Translations under genes and position numbers: made by a program
In this document: positions 62,312 to 64,000 of the stretch, piece after piece
Layout: the number at the start of each line of letters is the position of its first letter
Position numbering within the stretch: the first letter of the stretch is position 1
The notes under the pieces: model-generated
What the model was told of the DNA's origin: nothing
The model's database searches: none
The model's input: the letters and a program-made list of their open reading frames with translations, nothing else
Assembly: GCA_902168115.1 (NCBI GenBank)
Contig: CABHPB010000072.1
Coordinates: forward strand, 1 to 64,000
Length of the DNA stretch: 64,000 nt
Direction of reading: 5' to 3'
From: an uncultured Methylopila sp.
Lineage (GTDB): Bacteria > Pseudomonadota > Alphaproteobacteria > Rhizobiales > Methylopilaceae

Positions 62312-62403
62312 GTCCACAGACTGCCTGGAAAGAGGGAGCTGACCAGGATTGGCGTGGAAGTGAGAGGGGATCGGGCCGTGGTTCCGGCCCGATCCGATGT
62401 CGA

Positions 62404-64000
62404 TCAGTTCGTCGGCAGGGTGAAGACCGTCATCTGGCCGCCGAGAGCGGTGTACTGCGACAGGGCCGCATAGCCGCCGACCGCGCCGAGGCCGTCGGTC
62501 GCGTTGGTGAGGCCCGCCGCAAGGCCGATGCCCGCCCAGCCGCCGACGCCCGAAAGCACCGCGACGTACTGCTTGCCCTTGTGCTCGTAGGTCATGACGT
62601 TGCCGATGATCCCGGACGGCGTCTTGAACTTGTAGAGCTCCTTGCCGGTCTTGGCGTCGACCGCCTTCAGATAGCCTTCGAGCGTGCCGTAGAAGACGAT
62701 CCCGCCAGCGGTCGCCAGAGCGCCGGACCACACGGAGAACTGCTCCTTGTTGGACCAGACGATCTTACCCTTCTTGCCGTCCCAGGCGATGAAGTTGCCC
62801 ATGCCGCCATGGCTGTTGGGGGCCGGATACATGGAAAGGGTCGCGCCGACGTAAGGCTGACCTGCGGTGTACGAGACCTTGAAGGGCTCGTAGTCCATGC
62901 AGACGTGGTTGGTCGGAACGTAGAACAGCTCGGTCTCCGGCGAGTACGCCGCAGGCTGCTGGTCCTTGGTGCCGAGCGCCGCCGGGCAGATGCCCTGCGA
63001 GTTCACGTCCTCGCCGTTCTGCTCGGTCGAATACTTCGACACGACCAGCGGACGGCCGTAGTCCTTCGAGGACTTGTCCATCTCCACCTTTGTGGCCCAG
63101 TTCACGACCGGATCGAATTTCTCGGCGACGAGAAGCTCGCCGGTCTCGCGATCGAGCGTGTAGCCGAAGCCGTTACGGTCGAAATGGGTGAGAAGCTTGC
63201 GCTCCTTGCCGTCGATCTTCTGGTCCGTGAGGATCATCTCATTGACGCCGTCGAAGTCCCACTCGTCATGGGGCGTCATCTGGTAGACCCACTTGGCCAT
63301 GCCGGTGTCAGGGTCGCGGGCCCAGATCGTCATCGACCATTTGTTGTCGCCAGGACGCTGCTTGGGGTTCCAGGTCGAGGGGTTGCCGGACCCGTAATAG
63401 ATCAGGTTGAGCTTCGGATCGTACGAGTACCAGCCCCAGGTGGTGCCGCCGCCGGTCTTCCACTGGTCGCCTTCCCAGGTCTTCAGCGACGAGTCTTTGC
63501 CGACCGGCTTGCCGAGCGACATCGTCTTCTCGCCATCGACGAGGATCTGGTCGTCCGGCCCGACCGAGTAGCCGCGCCACGCCTTCGAGCCATCCTTCAG
63601 ATTGTAAGCGGTGACGCTGCCCTGGACGCCGAACTCGCCGCCGGAAATGCCGACGATCACCTTGTCCTTCACGGGAAGAACCGTGGCGGTGTTGGTCTCG
63701 CCCTTCTTCGGGTCGCCGTTGACGACCGACCACTTCTTCTGGCCCGTCTTGGCGTCGAGCGCGACGACGGTCGTGTCGGCCTGATGCAGCAGGATCATGT
63801 TGTCGGCGTAGGCGAGCCCACGGTTGACCGTGTCGCAGCACATCACCGGGATCACATTCGGATCCTGCTTCGGCTCGTACTTCCAGACGATCTTGCCGCC
63901 CTCGTCGAGGTTCAGGGCGAACACGTTGTTCGGGAAGGGCGTGTGGACGTACATCATGTTGCCGACGACGAGCGGCGAGCCCTCGTGTCCGCGCAGAACG
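62404..64000 (-). CDS. xoxF: XoxF-type PQQ methanol dehydrogenase, partial (runs off the right edge)
   Basis: About 531 residues are visible, the C-terminal part of a periplasmic PQQ alcohol dehydrogenase; the first ~90 residues lie outside. The visible start reads [17 protein letters not shown]. The vicinal cysteines of the active-site disulfide are in [10 protein letters not shown], and W-motif propeller blades follow. The catalytic block [13 protein letters not shown] has the extra Asp two residues after the catalytic Asp (DFD), where calcium-type MxaF has Ala. That is the lanthanide signature of XoxF. It oxidises methanol in the periplasm. A strong terminator follows, so no xoxG/J is co-transcribed downstream in this window. 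Confidence 0.95.
   Translation of the reverse strand, partial: VLRGHEGSPLVVGNMMYVHTPFPNNVFALNLDEGGKIVWKYEPKQDPNVIPVMCCDTVNRGLAYADNMILLHQADTTVVALDAKTGQKKWSVVNGDPKKGETNTATVLPVKDKVIVGISGGEFGVQGSVTAYNLKDGSKAWRGYSVGPDDQILVDGEKTMSLGKPVGKDSSLKTWEGDQWKTGGGTTWGWYSYDPKLNLIYYGSGNPSTWNPKQRPGDNKWSMTIWARDPDTGMAKWVYQMTPHDEWDFDGVNEMILTDQKIDGKERKLLTHFDRNGFGYTLDRETGELLVAEKFDPVVNWATKVEMDKSSKDYGRPLVVSKYSTEQNGEDVNSQGICPAALGTKDQQPAAYSPETELFYVPTNHVCMDYEPFKVSYTAGQPYVGATLSMYPAPNSHGGMGNFIAWDGKKGKIVWSNKEQFSVWSGALATAGGIVFYGTLEGYLKAVDAKTGKELYKFKTPSGIIGNVMTYEHKGKQYVAVLSGVGGWAGIGLAAGLTNATDGLGAVGGYAALSQYTALGGQMTVFTLPTN

Overview
The window is high-GC, densely packed alphaproteobacterial DNA, most likely from the Hyphomicrobiales (Rhizobiales). 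The main evidence is a PhyR-NepR-EcfG general stress response cassette, an alphaproteobacterial-type DnaG and RpoD pair, and Uup-like ABC-F, GbdR and DgcAB/GbcAB-type genes. A XoxF-type PQQ methanol dehydrogenase at the right edge and pyruvate carboxylase suggest a methylotroph-like member (Methylopila/Methylobacterium-like). The genus cannot be fixed from sequence reading alone. I see no rRNA, tRNA, CRISPR array, insertion sequence or prophage.

Layout. 1-2.6 kb: an RNA methyltransferase and an ABC-F ATPase. 2.7-7.1 kb: the general stress response cassette (membrane HisKA_2 kinase, ecfG, nepR, a small exported protein, phyR, and a kinase-like protein with a degenerate ATPase domain), with two candidate sigma-EcfG promoters. 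7.1-17.2 kb (+ strand): a Crp/Fnr regulator, galE, an MFS transporter, an OpgC-like acyltransferase, two secreted ricin-lectin/galactose-oxidase-like copper radical oxidases separated by a coupled 42-codon ORF, and a Sco copper chaperone. 17.4-26 kb: pyruvate carboxylase, dnaG, rpoD and a YceI protein. 26-28.3 kb: a soluble chemoreceptor and a doubled DUF1428 protein.

28.4-48.5 kb is a nearly complete glycine betaine utilisation island. It holds a BCCT transporter, GbcAB (betaine to dimethylglycine), DgcAB with a dedicated EtfAB (dimethylglycine to sarcosine), SoxBDAG (sarcosine to glycine plus a C1 unit), serine dehydratase and a divergent GbdR-like regulator, with a MocR-type regulator at the far end. 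A short AT-rich ORF (40470-40739) interrupts it and looks foreign. 48.6-52.3 kb: a porin, threonine dehydratase and an L,D-transpeptidase lipoprotein. 52.3-54.4 kb: an ammonium transporter under a near-perfect sigma-54 promoter with an NtrC-like site, followed by a small membrane protein. 54.5-62.1 kb: a small secreted Ser/Thr-rich protein, an acyl-CoA synthetase and the glycogen genes glgP-glgC-glgA. The window ends inside xoxF.

The strongest candidate for an undescribed system is the lectin/copper-radical-oxidase cluster at 12.0-17.2 kb. Both oxidases keep the full galactose-oxidase active site with matching spacing and sit next to a Sco-type copper chaperone, in a neighbourhood of sugar-nucleotide and glycan-modification genes. 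This suggests an extracellular glycan-oxidation system in an alphaproteobacterium.
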